Shown here piece after piece: positions 53,873-62,871 of a stretch of DNA of 64,000 nt. Numbering within the stretch: position 1 is the first letter of the stretch; every line of letters starts with the position of its first letter. The notes below the pieces were generated by a model that was given only the letters and a program-made list of their open reading frames with translations, had not been told where the DNA came from and ran no database searches. The stretch is from Zygnema cylindricum. Taxonomy: Eukaryota; Streptophyta; Zygnematophyceae; Zygnematales; Zygnemataceae. The stretch lies in contig JBBHKE010002914.1 of the NCBI GenBank assembly GCA_037447655.1, positions 62,001 to 126,000 on the forward strand, in the 5' to 3' direction. Both the position numbers and the translations under genes were made by a program.

Positions 53873-54541
53873 TCAGTACACTAAGTTTTCGAACTCATTT
53901 GGTAATTTCATGATAAGGGTGTTAACTTTCATTTTCATTGTACCTATCCACTCGTCACTTTCCATTTCCGTATACAAACAAGAAAGATCATTACAGTAAT
54001 CTAACATCTTTCCTCCTTTGTAAGTGTAACTCAGTAGCTTTTGTTCAGCCAACAGGAGCTCTTGAATAGTTCCAGCTCTATAAATTTCCACCAAACTCAC
54101 CCACAACTCCTCGGCCTTGTAAATGTGAAGATGAGGAGTGGCCAAACCTTGAGTGAGGTGCCTCAGAATGAAGTTCTTGGCAGCCATGTTTACATCCTCC
54201 CACATTTGAGTATCGTTCTCCACGGTCTTCACGATTGCCGCTCCCGATACTGTGGCAATAGGAGTGAGGGGTGTCTCCTTCCCTTTCCCCTTTTCGGACA
54301 CACTGCTGTCCCCATCATCTGCCTCCTCCGCCGAGGCAGCCGTTGTTGCAGGAAACCTTACTCCCCCAAATCCTGGTGGAGTTCCCGAAGGTGGACGTTT
54401 CACTTGTCCACTGACGATACCCCAGTATCGTTTTTCACACAAAGCTCCCATCATCATGGCTTCCCAATAGATGAACCCAGATCCATTGAAGGTGGGCACC
54501 CTAGAGGGTGGGCCCATAACCTGCAATTCTGTGTCCTCCAT
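53873..54541 (-). CDS. Element A gag, N-terminal part, start codon inside the LTR
   Basis: A 222-codon open frame from ATG 54541 to the TGA at 53873. It begins MEDTELQVMGPPSRVPTFNGSGFIYWEAMMMGALCEKRYWGIVSG. The first six codons lie in the LTR and the next five cover the primer binding site. Residues 90-220 are the gag core (EDVNMAAKNFILRHLTQGLATPHLHIYKAEELWVSLVEIYRAGTIQELLLAEQKL), of the UBN2 type known from copia gags. The equivalent start is seen at the same distance from the LTR edge in B2 and F, which supports this ATG. The zinc knuckle lies beyond the stop, in the next frame. Confidence 0.9.
   Translation of the reverse strand: MEDTELQVMGPPSRVPTFNGSGFIYWEAMMMGALCEKRYWGIVSGQVKRPPSGTPPGFGGVRFPATTAASAEEADDGDSSVSEKGKGKETPLTPIATVSGAAIVKTVENDTQMWEDVNMAAKNFILRHLTQGLATPHLHIYKAEELWVSLVEIYRAGTIQELLLAEQKLLSYTYKGGKMLDYCNDLSCLYTEMESDEWIGTMKMKVNTLIMKLPNEFENLVY
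54507..54521 (-). other. Primer binding site of A: initiator tRNA-Met anticodon arm
   Basis: Read in the element's sense, GGTTATGGGCCCACC starts immediately after the LTR. Its complement GGTGGGCCCATAACC is, from memory, an exact 15-base piece of the plant cytosolic initiator tRNA-Met anticodon stem-loop, with CAT as anticodon. Plant copia elements normally use the tRNA 3' end (TGGTATCAGAGC), which is absent. Drosophila copia uses the same internal segment. Confidence 0.85.
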
Positions 54542-54734
54542 CGGACCACAGAATACAAGAAGCCTCTAGATAGTATTTAACTAACCCACTTTAAGCCACA
54601 ACCACTGCTGCCCAAGAAGGCAAACTGACAATTTGACTGCACCCCTGTGTAGCGTGGACTCCCTTGAGTCCGTAGAAAAAATAATCACTGAAAAAGGCCA
54701 ACCAGGCGATAAATTATAGGGTGGCAAAGATGCC

Positions 54735-54742
54735 AATTTATA
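54735..54742 (-). promoter_or_regulatory. TATA box of A 5' LTR
   Basis: The minus strand reads TATAAATT, about 200 bases before the gag start. It is conserved in the 3' LTR of A and, as TATAAATA, in the LTR of E (16737-16744). Transcription would begin a few tens of bases downstream, leaving a short untranslated leader before the LTR-encoded ATG. Confidence 0.6.
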
Positions 54743-55274
54743 CAAACTCTCAGAGAGAGGACTATCTACCTAAAGTTTCCTAAGTCCTAGTTTTCCTACT
54801 TCCCTCTCACAGCTCCTATCTACTGCCTGTACGAACCAATCAAAAAACTGTATAGTACAAGAAAGTACTACTGCCGATGTACTTTCTGTACGGCCTCTGT
54901 ACGACAAGGCCATTAAGTGGACGCGTGTCCACTTTCCACTCGTCCGTACGTTCCTCGGAATTCCCGCGACCGAATGATGTCTTCCCACGTGGCACCAGGT
55001 CATGCCACGTCACTAAATGCCAAAATGACCATTCCGGGATTTCGGCGATAATGTGAGCCGTTAGATTTGACGTGAAATTCAATCTCGGCCGTAATAAATA
55101 CTTGCGCGATATTTGTTTCGCTTTCGAAACAAAATGCGCGATATCCATTTCAAACAAGTACAGTACTTCGTATTTCGTAGAACTGTATCTATGTGTGGCG
55201 TTGAGGGTTTCAGTTAAATGAATCTAGTACATTACAATAGTTTAAATACTAATGAAACCCTATATCTCCTAACG

Positions 55275-55353
55275 GACTTCTACGACAGACTGGTTAGAGC
55301 TAACGGCTACGCCGTGTCAACCGGTCGGGGGTTCGAGTCCTTCCGGACTCAAC
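55275..55353 (+). other. tRNA-like stretch in A 5' LTR, antisense to the element
   Basis: Same sequence as 49894-49972, with B-box GGTTCGAGTCC at 55330-55340. Related but more degenerate versions are in the LTRs of E (B-box 17297-17307), B1 (30285-30295, 35690-35700), the solo LTR at 23825-23835, B2 and F. Confidence 0.5.
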
Positions 55354-55560
55354 CTTTTGTTGAGAGTGGCTTAAGCCACTCTTTAGTCCTTCCTATGGAG
55401 TTGAGGCAGCCATGGCTCCATTGCTCTCTCTCTCTCTTCTTCAGTGACTACAACAAGTATGGGGGCGAGAGAGAGAGAAGAGATAGAGGAAGGCTGCCCA
55501 CTTTTTCTTTTCTAATAAATTTAGACCTAGAAAATATATTAAAAACTACTTATTTCAACA

Positions 55561-56145
55561 AGTAGAAGTCTAAATGCTCCCACTAAGAAGGATTGGGAGG
55601 CAGCTAAGAGAGTCCTTAGTTATTTGATAGGAACTAGGGATTTATGGTTGCATTTGGGTGGGGAGAATACTGACATCACTACTTGGAGTGATGCCAGTTA
55701 TGGTGATGCTCCGATGAGGAGATTTACTTTTGGATATGTATTATATATGGGTGATGGGGCTTGCTGTTGGAGTAGCAAACAGCAAAAGGTTATTGCTCAG
55801 TCCACCATGGAGGCTGAGTATATAGCCTCTTCTTCTGCTGTAAAAGAATTGATGTGGGTCAATTCTTTGCTTGGTGAGCTTGGTCACCTTAAAAGTGGTG
55901 TGCAAATTTGTTTTTGTGATAATCAGGCAGCGATCGCTATTTCTGCCAATCCTAAACATCATTTTAAAGCCAAACACATGGACATTAGACTCAGCTTTGT
56001 TAGAGAGAAAGTAAAAAACAAAATAATTAGTTTAGAGTACTGACCAGATAGCGAGATGGTGGCAAATATGATGACCAAACCTGTGCCTTCCCCTAAGCTA
56101 ATTTTCTGCAGGGAGAAGTGTGGTCTGAAATTAAAGAGTGACTAG
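55561..56145 (+). pseudogene. F RNase H, right of element A
   Basis: This continues the F reading frame after A. 55624-56043 encodes IGTRDLWLHLGGENTDITTWSDASYGDAPMRR, CCWSSKQQKVIAQSTMEAEYIASSSAVKELMW, FCDNQAAIAISANPKHHFKAKHMDIRLSFVREKV. RNase H acidic residues (Asp of SDAS, Glu of EAEY, Asp of CDNQ) are intact. A TGA at 56041 replaces a codon before the final residues (MMTKPVPSPKL type, here 56070-56100). The polypurine tract (AAAATAAGGGGAG) follows at 56146-56158. Confidence 0.9.
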
Positions 56146-56158
56146 AAAATAAGGGGAG

Positions 56159-57209
56159 TGTAAAAATTGATGGTTCTTTTAGAATTTTCTATGTCTAAAA
56201 TGAAATGCAGAAAAGTAGCCGAGGCAATCTGACTCTAACTTCTCTCTCCAACTCTCACACTTGTTGCGGTCACTCAGAAGTTGGAGAGGAAGCTAGTGTC
56301 ATGGTTGCCTATGTTATCTAGAGATTTACGAGGTAGTAAAGTAGTTGATTTACTAAAAAGAAGTTGTCGCCTAGAGTATATTATCCTGGTACCTACGGAT
56401 GGGAAATGCCGCCGGTAGCCGGTAAACCTCATCTATTTAGTCTATGATTAGTGGTAGACAATATAGAGTGTATTACATATTTAAACGTTAACATGTAGAC
56501 TAATTCATTAAACAACAACTATATACGGGATACATAGAGTAAGTTATAAAAGGACGGATTACGAGTACGAAGAATAAATAGGTACCGCGCATTTGTTTCG
56601 ATAGCGGAAAAAATACATCACAACTATTTATGACGGCTACGATTGAAATCGACATTCAATCGGACGGCCGGAAAGCATGCCGAGATCGCAGAAGAAGATT
56701 TCGGCGGTTTATGGTCGCCGCCACATCAGATGACACATGGCACCACGACATTGGATTTCGGCATCTCTAGGGATTACGGAAACAAATCCAGAAAAAACAC
56801 GTGTCGACATTTTCGTCATGTCGTACAATGTTCGTATATAAAGTACATCGACAACTGTACCTTTCTGTGCGGTTTATGCAATATGATTGGTGCCGTACGT
56901 CAGAAGATAGATTTTTAGAGAGAGATAGGACTTAGAAAAACTTGGTATATAGGACCCTCTCTCCCAGAGAGCTTTTGTACAAAAGGTCAATCTTTGACCC
57001 TCCATAACTTACTGCTCAGGGGAGCAAACTCAGAGATTCTTTTTGAAATAGACTCAAGGGAGTCTTGCCTTCACAAGGGTGAATGTGGTTAGAGTTTTTG
57101 TTTGCCAGGGTGGCGGTTATTTGTGCTAAAAGACAAAGGGGTCAGGGTTATCTTAGAGGCTTCGTGTGAGCTGCTTACTCTGAGGTCATATGGAGGTCTC
57201 AGAGTTGCA
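56159..57209 (+). repeat. 3' LTR of F
   Basis: A 1051-bp repeat, TGTAAAAATTGATGG to CAGAGTTGCA, matching 43272-44309 with many scattered differences, so F is clearly older than A. Target duplication GTAAT follows. Confidence 0.9.
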
Positions 57210-57214
57210 GTAAT

Positions 57215-57347
57215 CTTTCTTCCAATTAATAAAGCCTGAACTGTATCTGTGATTGCTATGTGCTCTTACTGCTGCTACGAGGAGATCCTTGGAGTCCTTG
57301 CGCTGTGCATTATCGTGTGTAGTGGGTTACCATTTTGTTTTTTTACA
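57215..57347 (+). repeat. G2 3' LTR, right piece
   Basis: CTTTCTTCCAATTAATAAAGC continues the G LTR cut by F. The whole segment aligns with the reverse complement of 27536-27680, including AATAAA (57232-57237), a likely polyadenylation signal, and the terminal TTTTACA. Confidence 0.8.
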
Positions 57348-57562
57348 CTCCATCCCTCCCTCTCCCTGCTACGTACTCTACTCTTCTCTTCTCGTTTGAC
57401 TCGCACCACCTTTCTCCCTCCCTCCATCTTTTATCCCACCCTACCTCTCTTTCCTCCTATCCCTCCCTCCTTCCCTCTTACCCTCCCTCAGCCCCTCTCT
57501 CTTCCCTGTTCCTTCCTTTGTCCCTCTTCATCTCCATCACTCTACCCATTCTTCATCCCCTC
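57348..57562. other. Pyrimidine-rich host sequence
   Basis: CTCCCTCC-type sequence with no gene. It continues after element D at 63795, so it is the older DNA into which D inserted, and it resembles the CT-rich tracts at 1-9170. Confidence 0.7.
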
Positions 57563-58513
57563 TATTGGTTTTTGAAAGCTTAAGTATCAACAAATTTATG
57601 TGACGGCGGGAAAATAGATCTAATTGGACACGCGTCGTCACTTGAAGCACAATGAGAGTTTTAATGGTACCGACACCTCTATTGTAACAGCGCAGCTGCG
57701 ACGCAAATGGAACAAGCGCAGCTTCGATTATTTTTGATATGGTCCATACGGACCAACGCAGTTGCTACGCAACAAGACAAACGCAGCTGCAGTTTTTTTT
57801 GGTTTTGGACAACGCAGCTGCAGCTATTTTTGGTATGGGACAACGCAGCTGCAGCGAAGCTGCGAATATTCGAATATGATCTGGAACTGGACTGCCCTGC
57901 TACGGTTGAACAGAATCGAGTCAACAGACGAGATTCACAGATGACTTACTGATAGATGTCTTTACAAAAAATAAGTGCACATATCTGGACAAACGTAACT
58001 AGCCGGCGGCGAGTATTTGTACAATCACTTAGTACAAATTCTCAGTAATGTGATTGTACAGTGGAAAATTAGTTTTAGCGTGATTAGAAGTAATTAGATC
58101 TCAGTGGTAGTTTTGTGTTTTGGACATATCTCTTAGGAACACCTATATCGGCGATGCAGCATTATGTAATAGGACAACTAAAAGTAGGTACTCACCAAGA
58201 GTATAAGAGTTAGGACTTAGATTGTTTTTTGTATCCAGACTTCCAAGTAGTAAACTGCAGATAGTTTTTGGGAAACTTTTGAGTATTATATCTTGAGTGT
58301 TGTCAGGTCACATGAGCTGAAACTTTAGGAGTTGTCAGTGTTTGTGCTACTCTATATTCTGATAGAGTTTTGTGAGGTTTGGATGCTTGTATAAGATTTG
58401 GTGAGCACCTGAAGACTACTGTTTGATATAATTCTTGATATCTTCTGAGAGTGTATCATGTCTACTTCTACTACTACTGCTCCTCCACCTGCAACGGTGG
58501 TTGTAGAACAGCA
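57563..58513 (+). repeat. 5' LTR of D
   Basis: A 951-bp repeat, TATTGGTTTTTGAAAGC to GTAGAACAGCA. It contains three copies of an ACGCAGCTGCAG unit (57780-57855); the 3' LTR has fewer, so the LTRs differ by a repeat-number change. A start codon (58458) opens MSTSTTTAPPPATVVVEQQ inside the LTR. Confidence 0.85.
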
Positions 58514-58741
58514 AGGCCAAGATCTTCCGCTTTTGCTTTTTTGATACGCTAGAAAATCTGACAGAATAGTAGTTTTAAGTGTTTGTGCTCCTAAGAAAAG
58601 ATAAGCAAAAAAAACAAGCTCAATTTCAAATTGCAATTTGTGGGAAGTAACAAGAACAAACTTTAGAGATTTGAACACAAAACTGATAGTTATACTGTTA
58701 TATGACTTAAAAAACGTGGATACTTTTAACGATACTTAGCT
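58458..58741 (+). pseudogene. D gag N-terminus, mostly lost
   Basis: ATG 58458, in the LTR, reads MSTSTTTAPPPATVVVEQQGQDLPLLLF and then stops (TGA, about 58542). Between there and 58741 no gag-like frame survives. The same start is present in the 3' LTR at 63733. Whether this short peptide is the native gag start is an inference from the position of gag starts in A, B2 and F. Confidence 0.5.
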
Positions 58742-60646
58742 ATGTCTCGGATAAAAATGAAAAAAACAATTGATATCTGGAAATCTCTTAAAACTGAATA
58801 TGAAAAAGCTAATGTCCAAGAAGAACTCCTATTGGCTGGGAAAATTTGGGACTATAAATACACTGGCGGTACAATAGCTGAATATTCTAACAAGTTTGGC
58901 ATCCTTGTAGATGCACATGCTTGCGCAGGTGGGGTGTTTCCTCGGTTTCAACAGGCAGCATTGCTCATGCGGGGTCTCCCTCGTAGTATGATAGGAGCAT
59001 CTGATATGCTCAAACAAAAGGATAAAGCTAGCTGGACTTTACAGTTAGCTATCAATATTTTGCTAGAAGAGGAAGCTACATCTAATATTCTCAATGTTGA
59101 GCAGGTTATGGCTTTTAATTCAGACTTTGAGAAGAAAGGACAGTTTAATCAGCAAAGAAATCAGTTTAATCAGCTCAGACAGTTTAATCAGGGTGGGAAT
59201 AGACAATCCAACAATGCATGTTTTTATTGTAGTGAGAGGGGTCATGGATACAAATTTTGTCCTAAGCTTAAAAAAGCTAACGATACAGGTTTATACAGGT
59301 CGGGGTGGCAACAAAGTCAGTTTTACAAAAACTTCACGGGGCCTCCACCTCGTGGAAATGAACTCTTATCAGCCTCTTTATCACTCCACGACGAGGCTGT
59401 GACATTTTCTGAGGAGGATGAAACGGATCTATTTGCTATGGCGGCAGCGATAGAGGGCGCGAAGGACCCTGGATGGATAATGGATACTGGAGCGTCAGCC
59501 CACATGTGCTGGATCAAAGCCATCTTCAAAAATCTGAAAACAACAACGGAGAAAAACATTTATTATGCTTGTGGAATGAGTGTTCAAACTCGTGCTGTGG
59601 GTGATGTGTCTTTGCTGGTGGATGTGGAGGGCAAAGCAACTGAAAGGACTCTTCACAATGTCTTATTTGTGCCTGACTTTAAGAAAAATATGTTTTCTAC
59701 GTCCTTGGTAGAGAGTAAAGGCTTTGAGGTTAATTTGAAAAATTGTAGGCACGTTGTTAGCAAAAATGGCAAAGTCGCAGTTACAGGTACTACAGATAAT
59801 AGCAAGATGTACCGAATGGATATGGCTAATACCAAGGAGAATGATGTTCTGTACTCCGATGTTTTGCACTCAAATGAGTTGTGGCATAAAAGATTAGGCC
59901 ATGTAAACTATGATAGTTTGAGGAAAATGGTCCTTGTTGGAAAAATAGAGGGTGTATCAATCACAGATGAGCCGGTCAAAACTTGTGATGGTTCCGCTTT
60001 AGGCAAAATCCACAGATTGCCATTTCCTAAAGAGTTTGAGCATTGGTCAACGAAAGCGTTGCAACAAATTCATTCGGATGTCTTTGGTCCGGCGAAGGTT
60101 CCATCTGCCGGGGGAATGAAATATATGGTCACCTTCACAGATGATTTTTCCAGGTTTACAAAAGTTTACTTCATGAAGGAGAAGAGTGAAGTGTTTGGTC
60201 ACTTCAAACACTATAAAGCATGGGCTGAAAAGCTTCATAATTTACCTATTTTGCAACTCAGATCGGACAATGGTGGTGAATATACATCAAAGGAATTTGA
60301 ATCATTTTTACTCAATGAGGGAATAAGTCATCTATTGACTGTTCCATATTCACCCGAACAAAATGGGGTGTCGGAAAGACTAAATAGAACTCTCACAGAG
60401 AGCTCTAGGTCGATGCTCGCAGATAAAAATGTGGATCCGAAATTCTTGGTTGAGGCTCTAAATTGTGCAGTTTATATTAAGAATAGGATAGGATCAAGAT
60501 CAGAAGGCATACTCCTTACGAGATTTGGACAGGAAACAAACCAGATGTTAGCCATTTCAAGGTCTTTGGTAGTCAATGCTTTATATTGGATACGTTTACA
60601 GATAGATGGAAAATGGAACCGAAGGGATTATTGGGTATTCTGTTAG
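58742..60646 (+). pseudogene. D gag-protease-integrase, integrase finger damaged
   Basis: A 634-codon frame. Residues 10-120 are UBN2-type gag (IWKSLKTEYEKANVQEELLLAGKIW, AALLMRGLP). Residues 135-150 are a QFNQ repeat, 160-173 the zinc knuckle CFYCSERGHGYKFC, and 248-251 the protease DTGA. Integrase follows: ELWHKRLGHVNYDSL, then KTCDGSALGKIHRLPFP where the second finger cysteine is Ser, IHSDVFGPAKVPSAGG, RSDNGGEYTSKEF and SPEQNGVSERLNRTL with the D, D and E intact. A frameshift near 60490-60590 (NRIGSRSEGILL) ends it, and the correct frame resumes at 60586. The frame lacks a true gag N-terminus, so its first Met is arbitrary. Confidence 0.9.
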
Positions 60647-61329
60647 GATATGATGATCACTCAAAAGGTTATAAAGTCTTTGTGTTTGAGAGGCAGAAAA
60701 TAGTTGTAGCAAGGAAAATCATTGTTAAAGATGAACTAGACTCCATAGATTTATTTAAAATGATTGAGCAGCAAAAGCAACAAAAGGAACAGGAATATGT
60801 CATTTTAGATTCCATGCAGGATATTGTCCCGCACATTCCACAAACTCTGGTGGTGACTCCGGAGTCCGACTCTCTCCAAGTTCCTCAACACATTCGAATC
60901 CAGAAGGACCAACAGCGGTCAGTACACACAGATCGCAACCCAGCGCAATCAGCGCAATGCACGGCATCCGACAATCTCAGCCTCAGAATTTCCGGGGGGG
61001 GGGAGATCAAGCAGCGCCTGCAAGCAAGCTCTCACTTTGCCTACTCGGCAGCCTCAGGGGAGTTTTTGATCATTCATGAGGCCTTCTCATCACCAGATCG
61101 GAATCACTGGATCGAGGTAGCAAACGATGAAATGAAGTCCATCATAGAGGCTGAAACATGGGAACTTGTGGACCTTCCTCTAGACCAAAAAGCGATCGAC
61201 AACAAATGGGTATTCAAGGTGAAGTTAAATCCTGATAACACCATTGAACATTATAAGGCCAGACTTGTGGCAAAGGGGTATAATCTAAAGAAAGGAATCG
61301 ATTTTGAAGAAACATTTCTCCGGTTGTAA
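60586..61329 (+). pseudogene. D integrase tail and reverse transcriptase start
   Basis: A 247-codon frame. It begins with the integrase C-terminal part (GLLGILLGYDDHSKGYKVF, then KIIVKDE) and continues with a polar linker. Reverse transcriptase opens with NHWIEVANDEMKSIIEAETWELVDLPLDQKAIDNKWVFKVKLNPDNTIEHYKARLVAKGYNLKKGIDFEETF. A one-base loss at about 61320 (where FAPVVR is expected) shifts the frame. Confidence 0.85.
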
Positions 61330-62640
61330 GATTTCCAACAGTTAGGATTTTGCTGTCTGTAGTTGCTATAAAAGTTATGGAAATACATCAGATGGATGTA
61401 AAGACGGCCTTTTTGCACAGAGAACTAGAAGAGACCATTTACATGTAGCAGCCTGAAAAGTATGTGGAACCAAGAAAATAGCACTTAGTATGCAAGTTGC
61501 TAAAATCTTTGTACGGCCTAAAACAGGCCCCCAGACAGTGGAATCTAAAGCTTGATGAATTCTTGACTAGCCTAGGATTTCATAAGATAAGTTTTTATCA
61601 CTCTGCCTACGTTCTAAAGGGTGACAATGGGATAGTATATATAGCAGTATATGTAGATGATTTGCTATTAATTAGCAAATCAATGGTTGAAATTAACAAA
61701 ATCAAAACTGCTCTAAACTCAGGGTTCGAGATAAAAGACCTCGGTGAGGCAAAATATATTTTGGGTATCCAGGTAGAGAGGGACAGAAATGAGAAAATAA
61801 TAAAATTGACTAAAAAAGAGGCTATTCGAAACATGTTAGATGAGTACGGAATGCGGGAGGCAAAAGGATGTTTAACTCTAATGGAGTTTCAGCAGAAGTT
61901 AGAGGGAGAAGAGACAGAACCAAGTGTCATTGTTAGCAAGTATTTAGAGTCAGAGGAGAATGATCCTATGACAATAATACCTTATAGACAGTTAGTGGGA
62001 AGCTTAATATATTTCATGAACTGTACCCGTCTTGACGTTGCTGCAACAGTCAGGGTACTGAGCATGAGTCTAGAAAATCCAAGAAAATCTGATCTTGATG
62101 CAGTAAGGAGAGTCTTAAGATATTTGGCAGGAACTAAAGATCTCAAACTCACTCTAGGCGGAGGAGAAGTCAAGCTGCAAACATGGAGTGATACAAGCTT
62201 TGGCGACATGCCAAGCCGAAAATCCACCACGGGATTCATTCTACAAATTGGGAACGGTACTTGCTACTGGAGCAGCAAACTTCAAAAGGTTACAGCAGAG
62301 TCGACAATGGAGTCAGAATATATGGCAGCAAGCTCGTCCCACAAAGAACTCTTATAGGTAAAATCCATATTACAAGAACTAGGATAAATGCAAGTTGGTC
62401 CACAGGTGATCTGGTGCGATAACCATAACCAGGGTGCCATTCCCATTGCTTCTAACCCGAGTCATCACTTCAAAAGCAAGCACATGGATGTACGATTACA
62501 CTTTGTAAGAGAAAAAGTGTTGCTAGGGTGATCAAATTATGCTATCTGCCAGATGAAGAATGGTTGTTGATATGCTTACTAAAGCTCTTCTTGCTCCCAA
62601 GCTGAACTATTGTAGGAATTTAGTAGGATTGGGTGAATAG
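61330..62640 (+). pseudogene. D reverse transcriptase catalytic part and RNase H
   Basis: 61330-61490 keeps the segment with MDVKTAFLHRELEE in a frame broken by a TAG (61446). The 286-codon frame 61497-62357 has SLYGLKQAPRQWN, VYIAVYVDDLLLISKS (YVDD intact), DLGEAKYILGIQVERD, VGSLIYFMNCTRLDVAATVRVLS, TWSDTSFGDMPSRKSTTGF and STMESEYMAASS. A TAG at 62355 stops it. The RNase H tail is readable in pieces to about 62640 (IWCDNHNQGAIPIASNPSHHFKSKHMDVRLHFVREKV). Non-functional as read. Confidence 0.9.
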
Positions 62641-62871
62641 GTGATTAGCTCCACTGCAATACTGCCATGATGTGATAGCCCAAAATTAGGATGTAGTGGA
62701 CCTAGGTGATTAGTTGGTTTGCTGCACTGCTATGTTGCCATGTTGCGCTGCTATAGTTGCGCTGCTATGTTACCATGTTGCGCTGCTATGGCTGCGCTCC
62801 TATGCTGCCATGATGCACTAAGTACGACATCGCAGCTGCGCTTATACACTGAGTCTAAAGCTTTAGGGGAG
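62641..62871 (+). repeat. D 3' untranslated spacer with GCTGCTATG repeats and polypurine tract
   Basis: About 62715-62815 consists of irregular units such as TTGCGCTGCTATG and TTGCCATGTTGCGC. The end, CTTTAGGGGAG, is the polypurine tract next to the 3' LTR. Confidence 0.75.

Larger units (their letters stand above)
49141..55560 (-). mobile_element. Copia element A, complete and best preserved
   Basis: A 6420-bp element with two 1039-bp LTRs (5' 54522-55560, 3' 49141-50179) and a perfect 5-bp target duplication AGTAG (49136-49140 and 55561-55565) in F. Coding order on the minus strand is gag, protease, integrase, reverse transcriptase, RNase H, the copia order. By eye the LTRs differ at roughly 15-20 positions, so the insertion is fairly young but not fresh. 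Only two changes block the coding region: a nonsense codon near 53870 and a one-base deletion near 52150. The polypurine tract is the complement of CTCCCCTTATTTTCTAG (50180-50196). Confidence 0.95.
54522..55560 (-). repeat. 5' LTR of A
   Basis: A 1039-bp LTR starting TGTTGAAATAAGTAG and ending ACAGAATTGCA in the element's sense. It contains the gag ATG 20 bases from its 3' end, a TATA box (54735-54742), a GTAC cluster (54850-54955), CCACGTGG (54985-54992) and the tRNA-like stretch (55275-55353). Confidence 0.95.
43272..57209 (+). mobile_element. Copia element F, interrupted by solo LTR H and by element A
   Basis: F has 5' LTR 43272-44309 and 3' LTR 56159-57209, with a perfect 5-bp target duplication GTAAT (43267-43271 and 57210-57214) inside the G2 LTR. 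Its own sequence is 43272-45744, 46815-49140 and 55561-57209. H (45745-46814) cut the protease-integrase region and A (49141-55560) cut the region before RNase H, each with its own duplication. F is B-related, and its coding parts are heavily mutated. Confidence 0.92.
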
